DNA from: Marinomonas sp. THO17
GTDB taxonomy: Bacteria; Pseudomonadota; Gammaproteobacteria; Pseudomonadales; Marinomonadaceae
Length of the DNA: 64,000 nucleotides
Direction: 5' to 3'
NCBI RefSeq assembly: GCF_040436405.1
Contig: NZ_AP031575.1
Location: 748,501 to 812,500 of the forward strand
Shown here piece by piece: positions 36,807-46,316 of the stretch; positions within the stretch are counted from its first letter, which is position 1, and each line of letters opens with the position of its first letter. The notes below the pieces were generated by a model. It saw only the letters and a list, made by a program, of their open reading frames with translations, did no database searches and was not told the DNA's origin. The translations under genes were made by a program, and so were the position numbers.

Positions 36807-39800
36807 TTGAACAAATTTACAGAAGCACAGTTGGAAGCGGCGATTGTTGAGTTATTGGGGACGCAAGGCTTCCCCCATGTGTCGGGCAATTCGATTGTCG
36901 AAGCCAATGGTAGTGCTCGTCATAAAAGCGATGTCTTGATTAAAGCCGATTTACGGGCGTTTTTGGCGACTCGTTATGCGGCGGATGGCATAACGGAAAG
37001 TGAGATAGATGCCATTATTCTGCAAATTGAATCCTTACCCGCCAGTGACTTGTATGAAAGCAATAAAACCTTCTGTAAATGGCTGAGTGATGGTTTTCTG
37101 TTTAAACGAAAAAGCACTCAACATGACACGCAAAACGCCTCTGAAAATCGAGCTCGTCAGAAAGACCTCTATATTCAATTGTTGGATTACGCCAATGTGG
37201 CGCAAGGCCTGTTGCCGTTTGTGTCTGGCCAAGCCAAAGAGCAACAGACTGATTACCCGATGGTCGCAGAGCCTACCGCTACTTACAATGACGCCAATAT
37301 ATATAAGCTGGTCACTCAGTTAGAAATTGAAGGCAGTGCATCTTCTAGCGGCCAAGGGGAAACACGCATTCCCGATGCCATCTTGTATATCAACGGTTTG
37401 CCTTTGGTGGTGTTTGAATTTAAGAGCGCCATTCGCGAAGAAGACGCCACGATTTTTGGCGCTTGGGATCAACTGACCAATCGCTACCGCCGTGATATCC
37501 CTACCCTCTTTGTGTACAACGCTTTTTGCGTGATCAGCGACGGCGTTAACAATAAGATGGGCGGGCTCTTCGCGCCTTACGAATTCTTCTATGCATGGCG
37601 CAAAATCACGGGCAATGAGTCGATTGAAAAAGACGGTATTAGCTCCCTTCATACCATGCTGCAAGGCTTGTTCGATAAAGCCCGTTTGCGCGACGTGATG
37701 CGCCACTTTATTTACTTTCCTGACGCGTCGAAATCTGAGACGAAAATCGTGTGTCGTTATCCGCAATATTACGCGGCTCGTAAACTGCACCACAGCATTA
37801 AGCAAGCCAGAAAGCCTAACGGAGATGGTAAAGGCGGCACCTACTTTGGCGCGACAGGCTGCGGTAAAAGCTACACCATGCAGTTTTTAACTCGCTTGTT
37901 AATGAAAAGCATTGAGTTTGAAAGCCCAACCATTGTCTTGATCACCGACCGAACTGATTTGGACGATCAGCTTGCCCAACAGTTTGGTCAAGCCATGAGT
38001 TACATTGGCGATCAAAGTATTGTCGCAGTGAAAAGTCGTGACCATTTACGAGACTTACTGCAAGGTCGCAACAGCGGCGGCGTCTTCTTAACCACAATCC
38101 ATAAGTTTACCGAAGACACAGAGCTACTGACTTTCCGCAGTAATGTGATCTGTATTTCCGACGAAGCCCACCGCAGCCAAACCAATTTAGATCAGAAACT
38201 TCGCATTATCGAAGACGGCCCAAATAAAGGTATCCGCAAGACTTACAGCTTTGCCAAGTACCTGCATGAATCCTTACCCAATGCGACCTATGTGGGCTTT
38301 ACGGGAACACCTGTGGATGCCACGCTGGCCGTGTTTGGTCAGGTGGTAGACAGCTACACCATGACTGAATCGGTAAAAGATGAAATTACCGTGCGCATCG
38401 TCTACGAAGGTCGTGCTGCCAAGGTAATTTTGGACAACGCTAAGCTGGCTGAAATCGAAACCTACTATCAGGAATGCGCGGACGCGGGGGCTAACGAGCA
38501 CCAGATTGAAGAAAGTAAAAAAGCCTCTGCCAATATGACGGCTATTTTAGGCGACCCTGACCGCATAAAAGCCCTTGCCAAAGATTTTGTTGCGCATTAC
38601 GAAACCCGCATTGAAGAAGGCTCGACCATCAAGGGTAAGGCCATGTTCGTCAGCTCCTCTCGTGAGGTGGCCTACTTGTTCTACCAAGAGTTGCAACAGC
38701 TTCGCCCACACTGGTTTGAGATAAAAGAAGCCGAAGACGTTGAACGGTTCAGTGAAGAAGAACGTAAACGCGCCATCGAAACAGGTAAGTTAGCCAAACC
38801 AATGGAACGGGTCAAAATGGTAATGACCCGTGGCAAAGACGATCCGAAAGCCCTATGGGATTTGCTGGGTTCAAAAGATTATCGAAAAGAGCTGGATCGT
38901 CAGTTTAAAAATGGTCAATCCAACTTCAAAATCGCCATCGTAGTGGATATGTGGCTAACAGGGTTTGATGTCCCTTTCTTAGACACCATTTATATTGATA
39001 AACCGATTCAGCGCCATAATTTGATTCAAACCATTTCCCGCGTGAACCGTAAATTTGAGGGCAAAGACAAAGGCTTGGTGGTGGATTACATAGGTATTAA
39101 ATCCCAGATGAATTCTGCCCTAGCCATGTACTCCAAAAGTGAGGAAACCAACTTTGAAGACATCGCCCAGTCGATCATTGTGGTGAAAGACCATTTGGAT
39201 TTATTAGGGAAGTTACTGCATAAATTCGATGCTGCGCCCTATTTCACGGGCGAACCTGTCGCACAACTTAACTGCTTAAACCATGCGGCTGAGTTTGTTT
39301 TACAGCACCCGCCAAAATTCGAACAACGTTTTATGGCGTTAGTAAAACGCCTAAAAACTGCTTACGATGTCTGCTGCGGTAGCGAAAAGTTAACACAACA
39401 AGAACGCGACTGGATTCACTTCTACCTCGCCGTTCGCTCTATTGTCTATAAACTTACCAAAGGCGACGCCCCCGATACGGCGCAAATGAATGCCCGTGTG
39501 CGAGAGATGATCTCGGCTGCACTCAAAAGTGACGGTGTCGAAGAGATATTCAAGCTAGGACAAGGGGAAGATGGGGTTGATATCTTCGACGATGACTACC
39601 TCGCCAAAATTGAAAAAATCAAACTGCCCAATACCAAGATCAAACTGCTGCAACAAATGCTGGCAAAAGCCATTGGCGAGTTTAAACAGGTGAACAAGCT
39701 CAAAGCGGTGGATTTTTCTGAGCGTTTTAAATCTTTAGTAGACAGATACAACGAACGCAAAGAAGAAGATGTGCTGGTCAGTGATGTTTTGGAAGATTTT

Positions 39801-40151
39801 TCTGATGAAATCATTACCATGTATCAAGACCTCAGAACAGAAATGGGGTCATTCGTGGACATGGGCATTAATCTAGAAGAAAAAGCCTTCTACGATATCT
39901 TGCTATCACTGGCAACTCGCTACGACTTTTCCTATCCAGAAGACAAGTTACTCGCCCTTGCCAAAGCCGTAAAAGAAGTCGTAGACGACAAAGCCAAATA
40001 CACAGATTGGAGCCAAAGAGACGACATCAAAGCCGAGCTAAAAGTAGACTTGATCATGCTATTGGCAAAATTCGGCTATCCACCAGTGGATCGTGACGAA
40101 GTCTATAAAGAGATCTTCGAACAAGCTGAGAACTTTAAAAAGAATCGTTGA
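36807..40151 (+). CDS. hsdR: Type I restriction endonuclease subunit
   Basis: 1,114-residue motor-nuclease subunit. The PD-(D/E)XK nuclease site is D190 with E204-x-K206 (FEFKS). Walker A is GATGCGKS at 348-355, followed by a DEAHRS box and the helicase motif SRVNRKFEGKDKGLVVDYIG. The C-terminal helical region binds the methylase. The start is TTG (TTGAACAAATTTACA) with GAGG 8 bases upstream, because the ancestral ATG now sits in the truncated copy at 35709. The frame is intact, so the system could be functional. It is the last gene of the operon. Confidence 0.95.
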   Translation: MNKFTEAQLEAAIVELLGTQGFPHVSGNSIVEANGSARHKSDVLIKADLRAFLATRYAADGITESEIDAIILQIESLPASDLYESNKTFCKWLSDGFLFKRKSTQHDTQNASENRARQKDLYIQLLDYANVAQGLLPFVSGQAKEQQTDYPMVAEPTATYNDANIYKLVTQLEIEGSASSSGQGETRIPDAILYINGLPLVVFEFKSAIREEDATIFGAWDQLTNRYRRDIPTLFVYNAFCVISDGVNNKMGGLFAPYEFFYAWRKITGNESIEKDGISSLHTMLQGLFDKARLRDVMRHFIYFPDASKSETKIVCRYPQYYAARKLHHSIKQARKPNGDGKGGTYFGATGCGKSYTMQFLTRLLMKSIEFESPTIVLITDRTDLDDQLAQQFGQAMSYIGDQSIVAVKSRDHLRDLLQGRNSGGVFLTTIHKFTEDTELLTFRSNVICISDEAHRSQTNLDQKLRIIEDGPNKGIRKTYSFAKYLHESLPNATYVGFTGTPVDATLAVFGQVVDSYTMTESVKDEITVRIVYEGRAAKVILDNAKLAEIETYYQECADAGANEHQIEESKKASANMTAILGDPDRIKALAKDFVAHYETRIEEGSTIKGKAMFVSSSREVAYLFYQELQQLRPHWFEIKEAEDVERFSEEERKRAIETGKLAKPMERVKMVMTRGKDDPKALWDLLGSKDYRKELDRQFKNGQSNFKIAIVVDMWLTGFDVPFLDTIYIDKPIQRHNLIQTISRVNRKFEGKDKGLVVDYIGIKSQMNSALAMYSKSEETNFEDIAQSIIVVKDHLDLLGKLLHKFDAAPYFTGEPVAQLNCLNHAAEFVLQHPPKFEQRFMALVKRLKTAYDVCCGSEKLTQQERDWIHFYLAVRSIVYKLTKGDAPDTAQMNARVREMISAALKSDGVEEIFKLGQGEDGVDIFDDDYLAKIEKIKLPNTKIKLLQQMLAKAIGEFKQVNKLKAVDFSERFKSLVDRYNERKEEDVLVSDVLEDFSDEIITMYQDLRTEMGSFVDMGINLEEKAFYDILLSLATRYDFSYPEDKLLALAKAVKEVVDDKAKYTDWSQRDDIKAELKVDLIMLLAKFGYPPVDRDEVYKEIFEQAENFKKNR
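36813..36866 (+). repeat. 54-bp direct repeat, copy 2
   Basis: The copy inside intact hsdR, codons 3-20, matching 35712-35765 with one substitution. Confidence 0.95.
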
Positions 40152-40206
40152 CGGTAAGAGCTACATCGCAAGGTATTTGGTTTCAACACCCTGCGATGCT
40201 TGTTGT

Positions 40207-40668
40207 TTATGGTGCGGTCTTAATCTTGAGTCGAGTTAGCATTACACTAAAACTATAACAAGCTAACGACAGTATTAGCCCAGATACCACAGCGGCTTTC
40301 CAGTACCCCACCAGTCCATGATCTAGCAACTCTAGCACTAACACCATTACAACAGCACCAGCAACAATTCGGTATATACCCTGTATAGCGAACCCTAGTT
40401 CATAAGTAAATTCATGCAATTTCCTAAAGAACTCCTTCCTCCTAAGATTAGACTGAAATATCCATTTATTTAGGGCGTAACAAACAAAATGTATACCAAA
40501 TAGATAAACAAAGTAGATAAACAGCGTATCGCTCGGCACCGTGGCTTTTAGAGTTTTTATCCTATCTAAACTCCCTTCGATATCCACAATCAAAGTAGGA
40601 ACAGCCCCTAGAAAAAAGCAGAAGAAAAATTCCGTGATGAGTATGTTTTTCATAAGAATCTTTTTCAT
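40207..40668 (-). CDS. Hypothetical membrane protein, 153 residues
   Basis: Four hydrophobic segments (about residues 9-28, 49-68, 99-118 and 123-143) suggest an inner-membrane protein. A basic cytosolic loop lies between the second and third (FQSNLRRKEFFRKLHEF). No family was recognised. ATGs at residue 1 and residue 6 are both possible, and neither has a strong Shine-Dalgarno sequence. It is convergent with hsdR and AT-rich like the rest of this accessory stretch, so it may be part of the same acquired island. Confidence 0.55.
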   Translation of the reverse strand: MKKILMKNILITEFFFCFFLGAVPTLIVDIEGSLDRIKTLKATVPSDTLFIYFVYLFGIHFVCYALNKWIFQSNLRRKEFFRKLHEFTYELGFAIQGIYRIVAGAVVMVLVLELLDHGLVGYWKAAVVSGLILSLACYSFSVMLTRLKIKTAP

Positions 40669-40819
40669 TCATAATATTAATAATAAGTTGTAATAGCAGT
40701 AGACAAGCTTTGTATTCAGCGTCTATTTCATCAATGAAAACGCCTTCAATCCAAAAAGTACTGTCTCTCGAATTCAAGTCACTTTTTTCTACGAGTTGCT
40801 TTTCCCAATACCCCTTCCC

Positions 40820-41086
40820 CTAATAATGCGCCAAATTTTCCAACACTTCTTCTAACTGCTCGACTCTTTGTTGGGTCTGCCAGTTGTTCCAGTCTTCAAT
40901 ACTGTATTGAGAAATGGCGCTAAAGAGTGCGGCGTTGCTGTCACGGTGTTTGATCATTGGCATTGTAAGGTGTACTAAGGTGTACGATGTACTAAGGAAA
41001 ACGGCAGCGTAGCCGAGTCTTTTTTTGCTGTCCTGTTCATCAAAAAAAGGCAATCTGGGGTTGGCCTGCTTGCCTATCTTATACAC
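40820..41086 (-). CDS. Possible small protein, 88 residues
   Basis: Frame from a GTG at 41086. The C-terminal half (IKHRDSNAALFSAISQYSIEDWNNWQTQQRVEQLEEVLENL) looks like real coding sequence, with a helical ending. The N-terminal half is less convincing and lacks a Shine-Dalgarno sequence. A start at Met42 or Met44 would give a ~45-residue protein. No family was recognised. It may be a decayed gene. Confidence 0.35.
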   Translation of the reverse strand: MYKIGKQANPRLPFFDEQDSKKRLGYAAVFLSTSYTLVHLTMPMIKHRDSNAALFSAISQYSIEDWNNWQTQQRVEQLEEVLENLAHY

Positions 41087-41340
41087 TTCTAAGACATGCT
41101 TAAACTATTTTTTTTGACCTATGCTTTTTGGCGTGATGGAAGAAAAAATCGATAATTTTTACCGAAAAGACTGCACAAGATATGGCAAAGGCAAGATGTG
41201 ATATGGCGTTGTCGCAAACACAACTTTGGGTGAATTGTAGGGTTACATCGAACTTTTTTAAATTTTACGCAATCCTTGTTGTATAGAAGAAAAAGCGCTT
41301 TGATTAAAGTCTCAATAACTGAAACACTATTCAAATCTAA
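41087..41340. other. Intergenic region without recognised gene
   Basis: About 250 AT-rich bases. ORFs here are short, without ribosome sites, and have cysteine-rich random-looking products. Nothing supportable was seen apart from the terminator that follows. Confidence 0.4.
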
Positions 41341-41373
41341 AAAGTGGGGTTAAGATAAACTTAACCCCACTTT
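41341..41373 (-). terminator. Terminator after the AT-rich secreted-protein gene
   Basis: Perfect 14-bp stem AAAGTGGGGTTAAG / CTTAACCCCACTTT with a 5-base loop. On the minus strand it is followed by TTTAG and lies about 55 bases past the stop of the gene at 41429. Confidence 0.9.
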
Positions 41374-41428
41374 AATATTAGAGAAATATCATAAACTAAT
41401 TATGTTAATAAATTTATTTTTCTTAACA

Positions 41429-42874
41429 CTAAATTTTTTCACATAAGAGTGGATAAATTTGATAAACATGACCTAGTGAAACATCACCCCATACATCACC
41501 AATGAAATAATCTCTGCGAATTCTTAGTGAAACTGCATGGCAGCCTCCTTGATCATCCTGCACAACAACTTCATAATCGGCCGCTTTACGAATAGGGAGA
41601 TTAGTAAAGCTGTCTCTATAGAGAGTCCAATCTCCAGTTTGAATAGGAAAGCTAATGACTTTTTGTGATTTGACTTTTCGACCCATTACATCAATAAAAG
41701 GAACCCCACCGCTAAAGTAAGAACTTGCTACTTCACTAACCATATCTTGCTCTACTCGATTTTGAGCATGATTTGTTCTTGGCACTTCAGCATTATGTAA
41801 ATCCGAAAGCACACGTTCTCTTAGCTTTTCATGTCCTTTTTGAATTTCAGCTTTGGTAATCGATTCCGTTTTTGGCATTTCAGTTCTATACTTATTTATC
41901 ATATCTGAATCTGGAAGAAAAGTATGCCAATCATTTAACTCTTTTTTAAGTGTTTTTAGAGAAGCATACATTTTCTCTTCCACGGGCTCAGGGGTATAGT
42001 ATTTTTTACTATCTGGAATATCAAATATGGTTGCCTGATTATAGTAATCAAATAAGAATTTCGTCAAAAAATTACTTTCTGTAGTCATCCTCGCATTTTG
42101 ATAGGCATCAAAGTAAGAATCAAATGTTGGCTTTAAGCCTTTGAAATAAGCTTTACTCGATAATTTTTCTACCACTTCAACACTTACTACTTTTTTCCAA
42201 TGGTCTTTACGGACATTATTTGAACCTTTCACCTGAGTATAATCACTGATTCGTTTTAACCTATCTATGCTCGAAATCACCTCAAATATTAACTCTGAAG
42301 CCGAATCCTCAACCTCATACTTACTATGAATCTTAGAAATAATATCCTCATATTTTGCAATATCAAAAGAAGGTGCCTTGCTTTTTATATTTGCAACACT
42401 GCTTTCAATCTCGTTATAAGTTTTAGCTTTTCTAGTATTTGATCTAGCTAAATCCCATTTCATATCGTCAAATGAAGCAAACGAATCTAGATTATTAAAA
42501 TCGTAACTCAAGCTCTTATACTTATATATATTCTCTCTAAGATAATTAATGTCTCTCAAAGCTCTAAGGGATTTTTCATCAAAGCTATCTTTATAAATAG
42601 AAAAAAGAGGAACATTTTTGTTATATCTCTTATTCATTGCTTTAATTTCATTATTCAGTTTTTTCAAAGCAGCATCACTGTTAATTTTTTCATTCTTATC
42701 TAATGCAGACTGAATCAGTGACCCACAACTGAAAACATCTTTATCAAAATTAGAACTCCCTTTAATTTTATAATCTAAACATAGAGAAAAACTTTTCTCA
42801 AAATCATTAGCACTAACGGTTAAGCTAACAAAGCTCAAAAAAATAAGCAGAAAAATCCGATTTAAAATGTGCAC
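41429..42874 (-). CDS. AT-rich secreted protein of unknown function, 481 residues
   Basis: N-terminal signal peptide (residues 1-22, ending VSA-ND), then a long helical, lysine/serine/asparagine-rich region. The C-terminal ~130 residues (TNHAQNRVEQDMV...WTLYRDSFTNLPIRKAADYEVVVQDDQGGCHAVSLRIRRDYF) look like a compact beta domain with two cysteines. The start is GTG at 42874 with AAGGA about ten bases upstream. Base composition is far more AT-rich than the flanking genes, suggesting transfer. No family was recognised. A well-formed terminator and uninterrupted frame argue that it is a real gene. Confidence 0.75.
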   Translation of the reverse strand: MHILNRIFLLIFLSFVSLTVSANDFEKSFSLCLDYKIKGSSNFDKDVFSCGSLIQSALDKNEKINSDAALKKLNNEIKAMNKRYNKNVPLFSIYKDSFDEKSLRALRDINYLRENIYKYKSLSYDFNNLDSFASFDDMKWDLARSNTRKAKTYNEIESSVANIKSKAPSFDIAKYEDIISKIHSKYEVEDSASELIFEVISSIDRLKRISDYTQVKGSNNVRKDHWKKVVSVEVVEKLSSKAYFKGLKPTFDSYFDAYQNARMTTESNFLTKFLFDYYNQATIFDIPDSKKYYTPEPVEEKMYASLKTLKKELNDWHTFLPDSDMINKYRTEMPKTESITKAEIQKGHEKLRERVLSDLHNAEVPRTNHAQNRVEQDMVSEVASSYFSGGVPFIDVMGRKVKSQKVISFPIQTGDWTLYRDSFTNLPIRKAADYEVVVQDDQGGCHAVSLRIRRDYFIGDVWGDVSLGHVYQIYPLLCEKI

Positions 42875-42961
42875 TTTACATCAATCCTTCAAAAGTTTAA
42901 AAATGTATACTATATTTTGATAATATAAATTGCAATTTAGAAAAAGGATTATTCACACATT

Positions 42962-44341
42962 TTATCTTGCGTTTATTAAACCCTTGGCACAGGCACTGTG
43001 TTTGGCGATAAGCTCGTTTATATCTAAGCCCAGAATCTGTCTGTGTTTCACCCGCCATTGCCCTGCTACCATGACATGCTCGGCTTGGTCTGCGCCACAA
43101 AGCAATAAGGCAGAAATAGGGTCATGACTGCCGGAAAATCTCAGTTCATCCAGACTAAAGAAGGCCAAATCGGCTTGTTTGCCCGGGGCGATGTCACCTA
43201 TGTCGTTACGCCCCAATACACTGGCAGAGCCTTTGGTCGCCCAACCCAGTACGGTTTTTGGGGTAATGCGCTCGGCACCGTATTTGAGCCTTTGTAGATA
43301 CAAGGCCTGACGCGCTTCGTACATGAGGTTGGACGCATCATTAGACGCTGAACCATCGACCCCTAAGCCCAGCGGCGCGCCCGCCTCGATTAAGTCCAAA
43401 GTAGGGCAAATACCGGAGGCCAAGCGCATGTTGGACACAGGACAATGGCAAATGCCCGTGCCGGCTTGGCCTAAACGACGGATTTCGTCGTCATTAAAAT
43501 GGATACCATGAGCCAACCAGGTACGATCACTCAGCCAACCCACACTGTCTAGGTAATCCACGGTGCGCAGGCCAAACATCTTTAAGCAGAAGGCTTCTTC
43601 GTCCAAGGTTTCCGCCAGATGCGTATGCAAGCGCACGTCTTCTTGCTCGGCCAATTTGGCACTGTCGATCATGATGTCTCGGGTGACAGAAAAGGGAGAG
43701 CAAGGGGCTAAGGCAATTTGGATCTGAGCGCCCTCTTCCCGCTCATGGTATTGGCGAATCAGTCGCTGACTGTCTACCAAAATGGTGTCCCCATCTTGCA
43801 CCGTATGACGCGGCGGCAAACCACCTTCGTCTTCCCCTAAACTCATGGAACCTCGGGTTAGCATGGCGCGCATACCAAGCTGACGCACCACTTCTACTTG
43901 CACGTCGATAGCGTCTTCCATGCCAGTGGGAAACAGGTAATGGTGATCGGCCGCCGTGGTACAGCCAGACAATAACAACTCGGCCATGGCCACTTGTGTC
44001 GCTAACGAAAGCGCTTCTGGCGTGAGCCTTGCCCAAACGGGATAAAGGTTTTGCAGCCAAGGGAACAGGGGCACATTGACCACAGGTGCCCAGGCACGGG
44101 TCAGGGTTTGGTAAAAATGGTGATGGGTATTAATCAAGCCTGGTAATACCACCAGATTCTTAGCGTCAAACACCTCATCCACTGGACTACTGGGCTCTTG
44201 TCCTTGTGCTAACACTTCGACAATACGTTGATTTTCAATGACGATGCCAGCGCTGGCATCCAGCTCGTTGGCTGTAAAACAAGCGAGAGGTTGCTTGATC
44301 CATAAGCGGGAAACAGAATGATTAGTTTGAAACGCAGACAT
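42962..44341 (-). CDS. 8-Oxoguanine deaminase / AtzB-like amidohydrolase
   Basis: 459-residue zinc amidohydrolase of the subtype used for guanine-like and triazine substrates. Metal ligands are H73 and H75 (LINTHHHFYQTLTRAW), the histidines in LHTHLAET and WLAHGIHF, and the aspartate in GVDGSASNDASNL. The latter two blocks and the SGCTTAADHHYLFP segment match bacterial 8-oxoguanine deaminase (as in Pseudomonas PA0142) and hydroxydechloroatrazine ethylaminohydrolase. 8-Oxoguanine deamination is the likelier natural role, but the exact substrate is inferred. It is transcribed alone. Confidence 0.85.
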   Translation of the reverse strand: MSAFQTNHSVSRLWIKQPLACFTANELDASAGIVIENQRIVEVLAQGQEPSSPVDEVFDAKNLVVLPGLINTHHHFYQTLTRAWAPVVNVPLFPWLQNLYPVWARLTPEALSLATQVAMAELLLSGCTTAADHHYLFPTGMEDAIDVQVEVVRQLGMRAMLTRGSMSLGEDEGGLPPRHTVQDGDTILVDSQRLIRQYHEREEGAQIQIALAPCSPFSVTRDIMIDSAKLAEQEDVRLHTHLAETLDEEAFCLKMFGLRTVDYLDSVGWLSDRTWLAHGIHFNDDEIRRLGQAGTGICHCPVSNMRLASGICPTLDLIEAGAPLGLGVDGSASNDASNLMYEARQALYLQRLKYGAERITPKTVLGWATKGSASVLGRNDIGDIAPGKQADLAFFSLDELRFSGSHDPISALLLCGADQAEHVMVAGQWRVKHRQILGLDINELIAKHSACAKGLINAR

Positions 44342-44762
44342 AAACAGGCTCCTTGAAACGATAAATGAAATAGGATTTCGTCAAATAGCCAGCTCAGTTA
44401 TTACCCTGTCTGCTGATCCAGGGAGTTTGCTAAGAATATTCATAACAAACAGGCAGTAAGATAGACAATCTTGTTGTCGCTTTAAACCTTACTCGTAACC
44501 ACTTTAAATCATACTCGTTGCCAGTGCAAAAAGACCACTATAAAAGGCTATAGCAACAGCTTTATGAAACAATTGAATTGCAATGTTAACTTTTCAAACA
44601 TTGAACGCAGCAGATGAAAATTTCGACTGACATTGAGTTCCTGCAATCAGGAAATTCAGCAATCTGAGTATGCCTCTCTCTGTATATCCCTGAACTTTGA
44701 GTAATGAAAATGAATACTCCTACTCGCTTTGTCTGTAATTCAGTCGTGGTAAGATCAAATTT
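44342..44762. other. Intergenic region, no gene recognised
   Basis: About 420 bases between the amidohydrolase start and the tct terminator. It contains the amidohydrolase promoter side. A 61-residue frame (44586-44771, minus) has no ribosome site and no recognisable product. No RNA gene or repeat was seen. Confidence 0.4.
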
Positions 44763-44795
44763 AAAAGCCACTGATCAACTAGATAAGTGGCTTTT
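44763..44795 (-). terminator. Terminator after tctA
   Basis: AAAAGCCACT / AGTGGCTTTT stem with a 13-base loop, 27 bases past the tctA stop. The T-rich flanks on both sides suggest it works in both directions. Confidence 0.8.
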
Positions 44796-44821
44796 TGTTA
44801 TGGACCTAGTGTTCTTAACCT

Positions 44822-46315
44822 TTAGTGTTTCGGCTTTAATGCCTTGTATATAACAGGCCCTATCGCGGCGACAAGGGTCGCCACTGCAAGTGATATGGAG
44901 ATGGGCCCATTAAATAAAATGCCCCATTCACCGCCACTGATGGACAAGGCTCGACGTAGGTTTTCTTCTAAAACCTTACCCAGTACCAGACCTAAAATCA
45001 CTGGCGCTAGAGAAAAGTCCAACTTGCGTAAAATGAATGCAAATACACCAAGCAGAACCATAAAGTAAAGGTCAAAGCTATCACCGTGGATCGAATAAAT
45101 GCCGATGAATGTCAACATGACGATAATTGGTACTAGGTAAGACTGTTTAATCGAAAGCAATCGCACAAACATGCCGACCAAAGGCAAGTTCATCACTAAT
45201 AAAGCAATATTTCCGACAAACATTGACGCTATCAGACCCCATGCGATCTCTGGCTGCTGTTCAAACAAAAGCGGTCCAGGTGTGATGTTAAACATCAGCA
45301 AGGCACCCAGCAAAATCGCTGTCGTGCCACTACCAGGAATACCCAAAGTTAACATAGGTAACATGGAGCCGGCTGCCGATGCATTGTTAGCAGCTTCCGG
45401 AGCAGCTAAACCGCGGATGTCCCCTTTACCAAATTGATCACCGTTGCCTTCGGCAAAACGCTTTTCCGTTCCGTAGGCAACCGCACTGCCAATTGAAGCC
45501 CCTGTTCCAGGTAAAACACCAATTACGAATCCGATCAAGGTTGAGCGCAGAACAACCCATTTCACCGCAATCAAGTCACTCATAGAAACAAAGCTTTTGC
45601 CAACCGGCGTAAGCTTCATATCATTTTTCAGCCAGTTTTCTAGTAATATCAAGACTTCACTGATGGCAAACATACCTATGACAACCACCAAGAAATCCAC
45701 GCCATCATAGAAATTCGGAATATCCATGGTAAAGCGCAAAACGCCAGTGCCTGAATCCACACCAATAGTGGCTAGCAATAAACCTATCACCACCCCTACG
45801 GTTGTTTTTAAAGGACGACTACCTACCATGGTCGCAAGACAAGTAAATGCAAACGCCATCAACCAAACAAATTCACTGGGACCAAACTTGAGTGCGAGCT
45901 CGCTCAGCAAAGGAGCAAACAGCACGATCAAGATCAACGCTCCCATACTTCCGATAAAGGAAGCTACTGCAGACAGCGCCAACGCTCTTCCACCTTCCCC
46001 TTTTTGAGACAAAGGGTAACCATCTAGCGTGGTCATAATGGCACCCGCATCACCAGGTACATTAAGCAAGATACTTGAGATACGACCACCGTATTCAGCA
46101 CCGTAATAGACTCCTGCTAATAAAATGAGTGCGGATTCTGGTGGAAAACCCATGGCATAAGCCAAAGGTAAAAGAATGGCCACACCATTAATAGGGCCGA
46201 TACCAGGCAGTGAACCAATCAGCGTGCCAACAAAACAGCCGATCAGTACCAGCGCAAGGTTCATTGGAGCGAGAGCCACAGAAAAACCCGTCGCTAAAAA
46301 GTCGAGTGTTTCCAT
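44822..46315 (-). CDS. tctA: Tripartite tricarboxylate transporter, large membrane subunit
   Basis: TctA-family permease of 497 residues with about 10-12 transmembrane helices. The family signatures GTLIGSLPGIGPINGVAILLP and GVLPGTGASIGSAVAYG are present, together with PEAANNASAAGSMLPMLTLGIPGSG. It takes up a carboxylate (citrate-like or other) across the inner membrane using the sodium or proton gradient together with TctB and the TctC binding protein. It starts 1 base after the tctB stop. The substrate is unknown. Confidence 0.93.
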   Translation of the reverse strand: METLDFLATGFSVALAPMNLALVLIGCFVGTLIGSLPGIGPINGVAILLPLAYAMGFPPESALILLAGVYYGAEYGGRISSILLNVPGDAGAIMTTLDGYPLSQKGEGGRALALSAVASFIGSMGALILIVLFAPLLSELALKFGPSEFVWLMAFAFTCLATMVGSRPLKTTVGVVIGLLLATIGVDSGTGVLRFTMDIPNFYDGVDFLVVVIGMFAISEVLILLENWLKNDMKLTPVGKSFVSMSDLIAVKWVVLRSTLIGFVIGVLPGTGASIGSAVAYGTEKRFAEGNGDQFGKGDIRGLAAPEAANNASAAGSMLPMLTLGIPGSGTTAILLGALLMFNITPGPLLFEQQPEIAWGLIASMFVGNIALLVMNLPLVGMFVRLLSIKQSYLVPIIVMLTFIGIYSIHGDSFDLYFMVLLGVFAFILRKLDFSLAPVILGLVLGKVLEENLRRALSISGGEWGILFNGPISISLAVATLVAAIGPVIYKALKPKH

Positions 46316-46316
46316 A

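Noticed and set aside
35709-36866. Transposon with target-site duplication
   Set aside because: 54 bp is too long for a normal target duplication and there is no transposase or terminal inverted repeat; recombination-based cassette insertion fits better.
41119-41334. 71-residue minus-strand frame
   Set aside because: Cysteine-rich random-looking product with no Shine-Dalgarno sequence in an AT-rich gap.
44586-44771. 61-residue minus-strand frame between the amidohydrolase and tctA
   Set aside because: No ribosome site, overlaps a terminator and has no recognisable composition.
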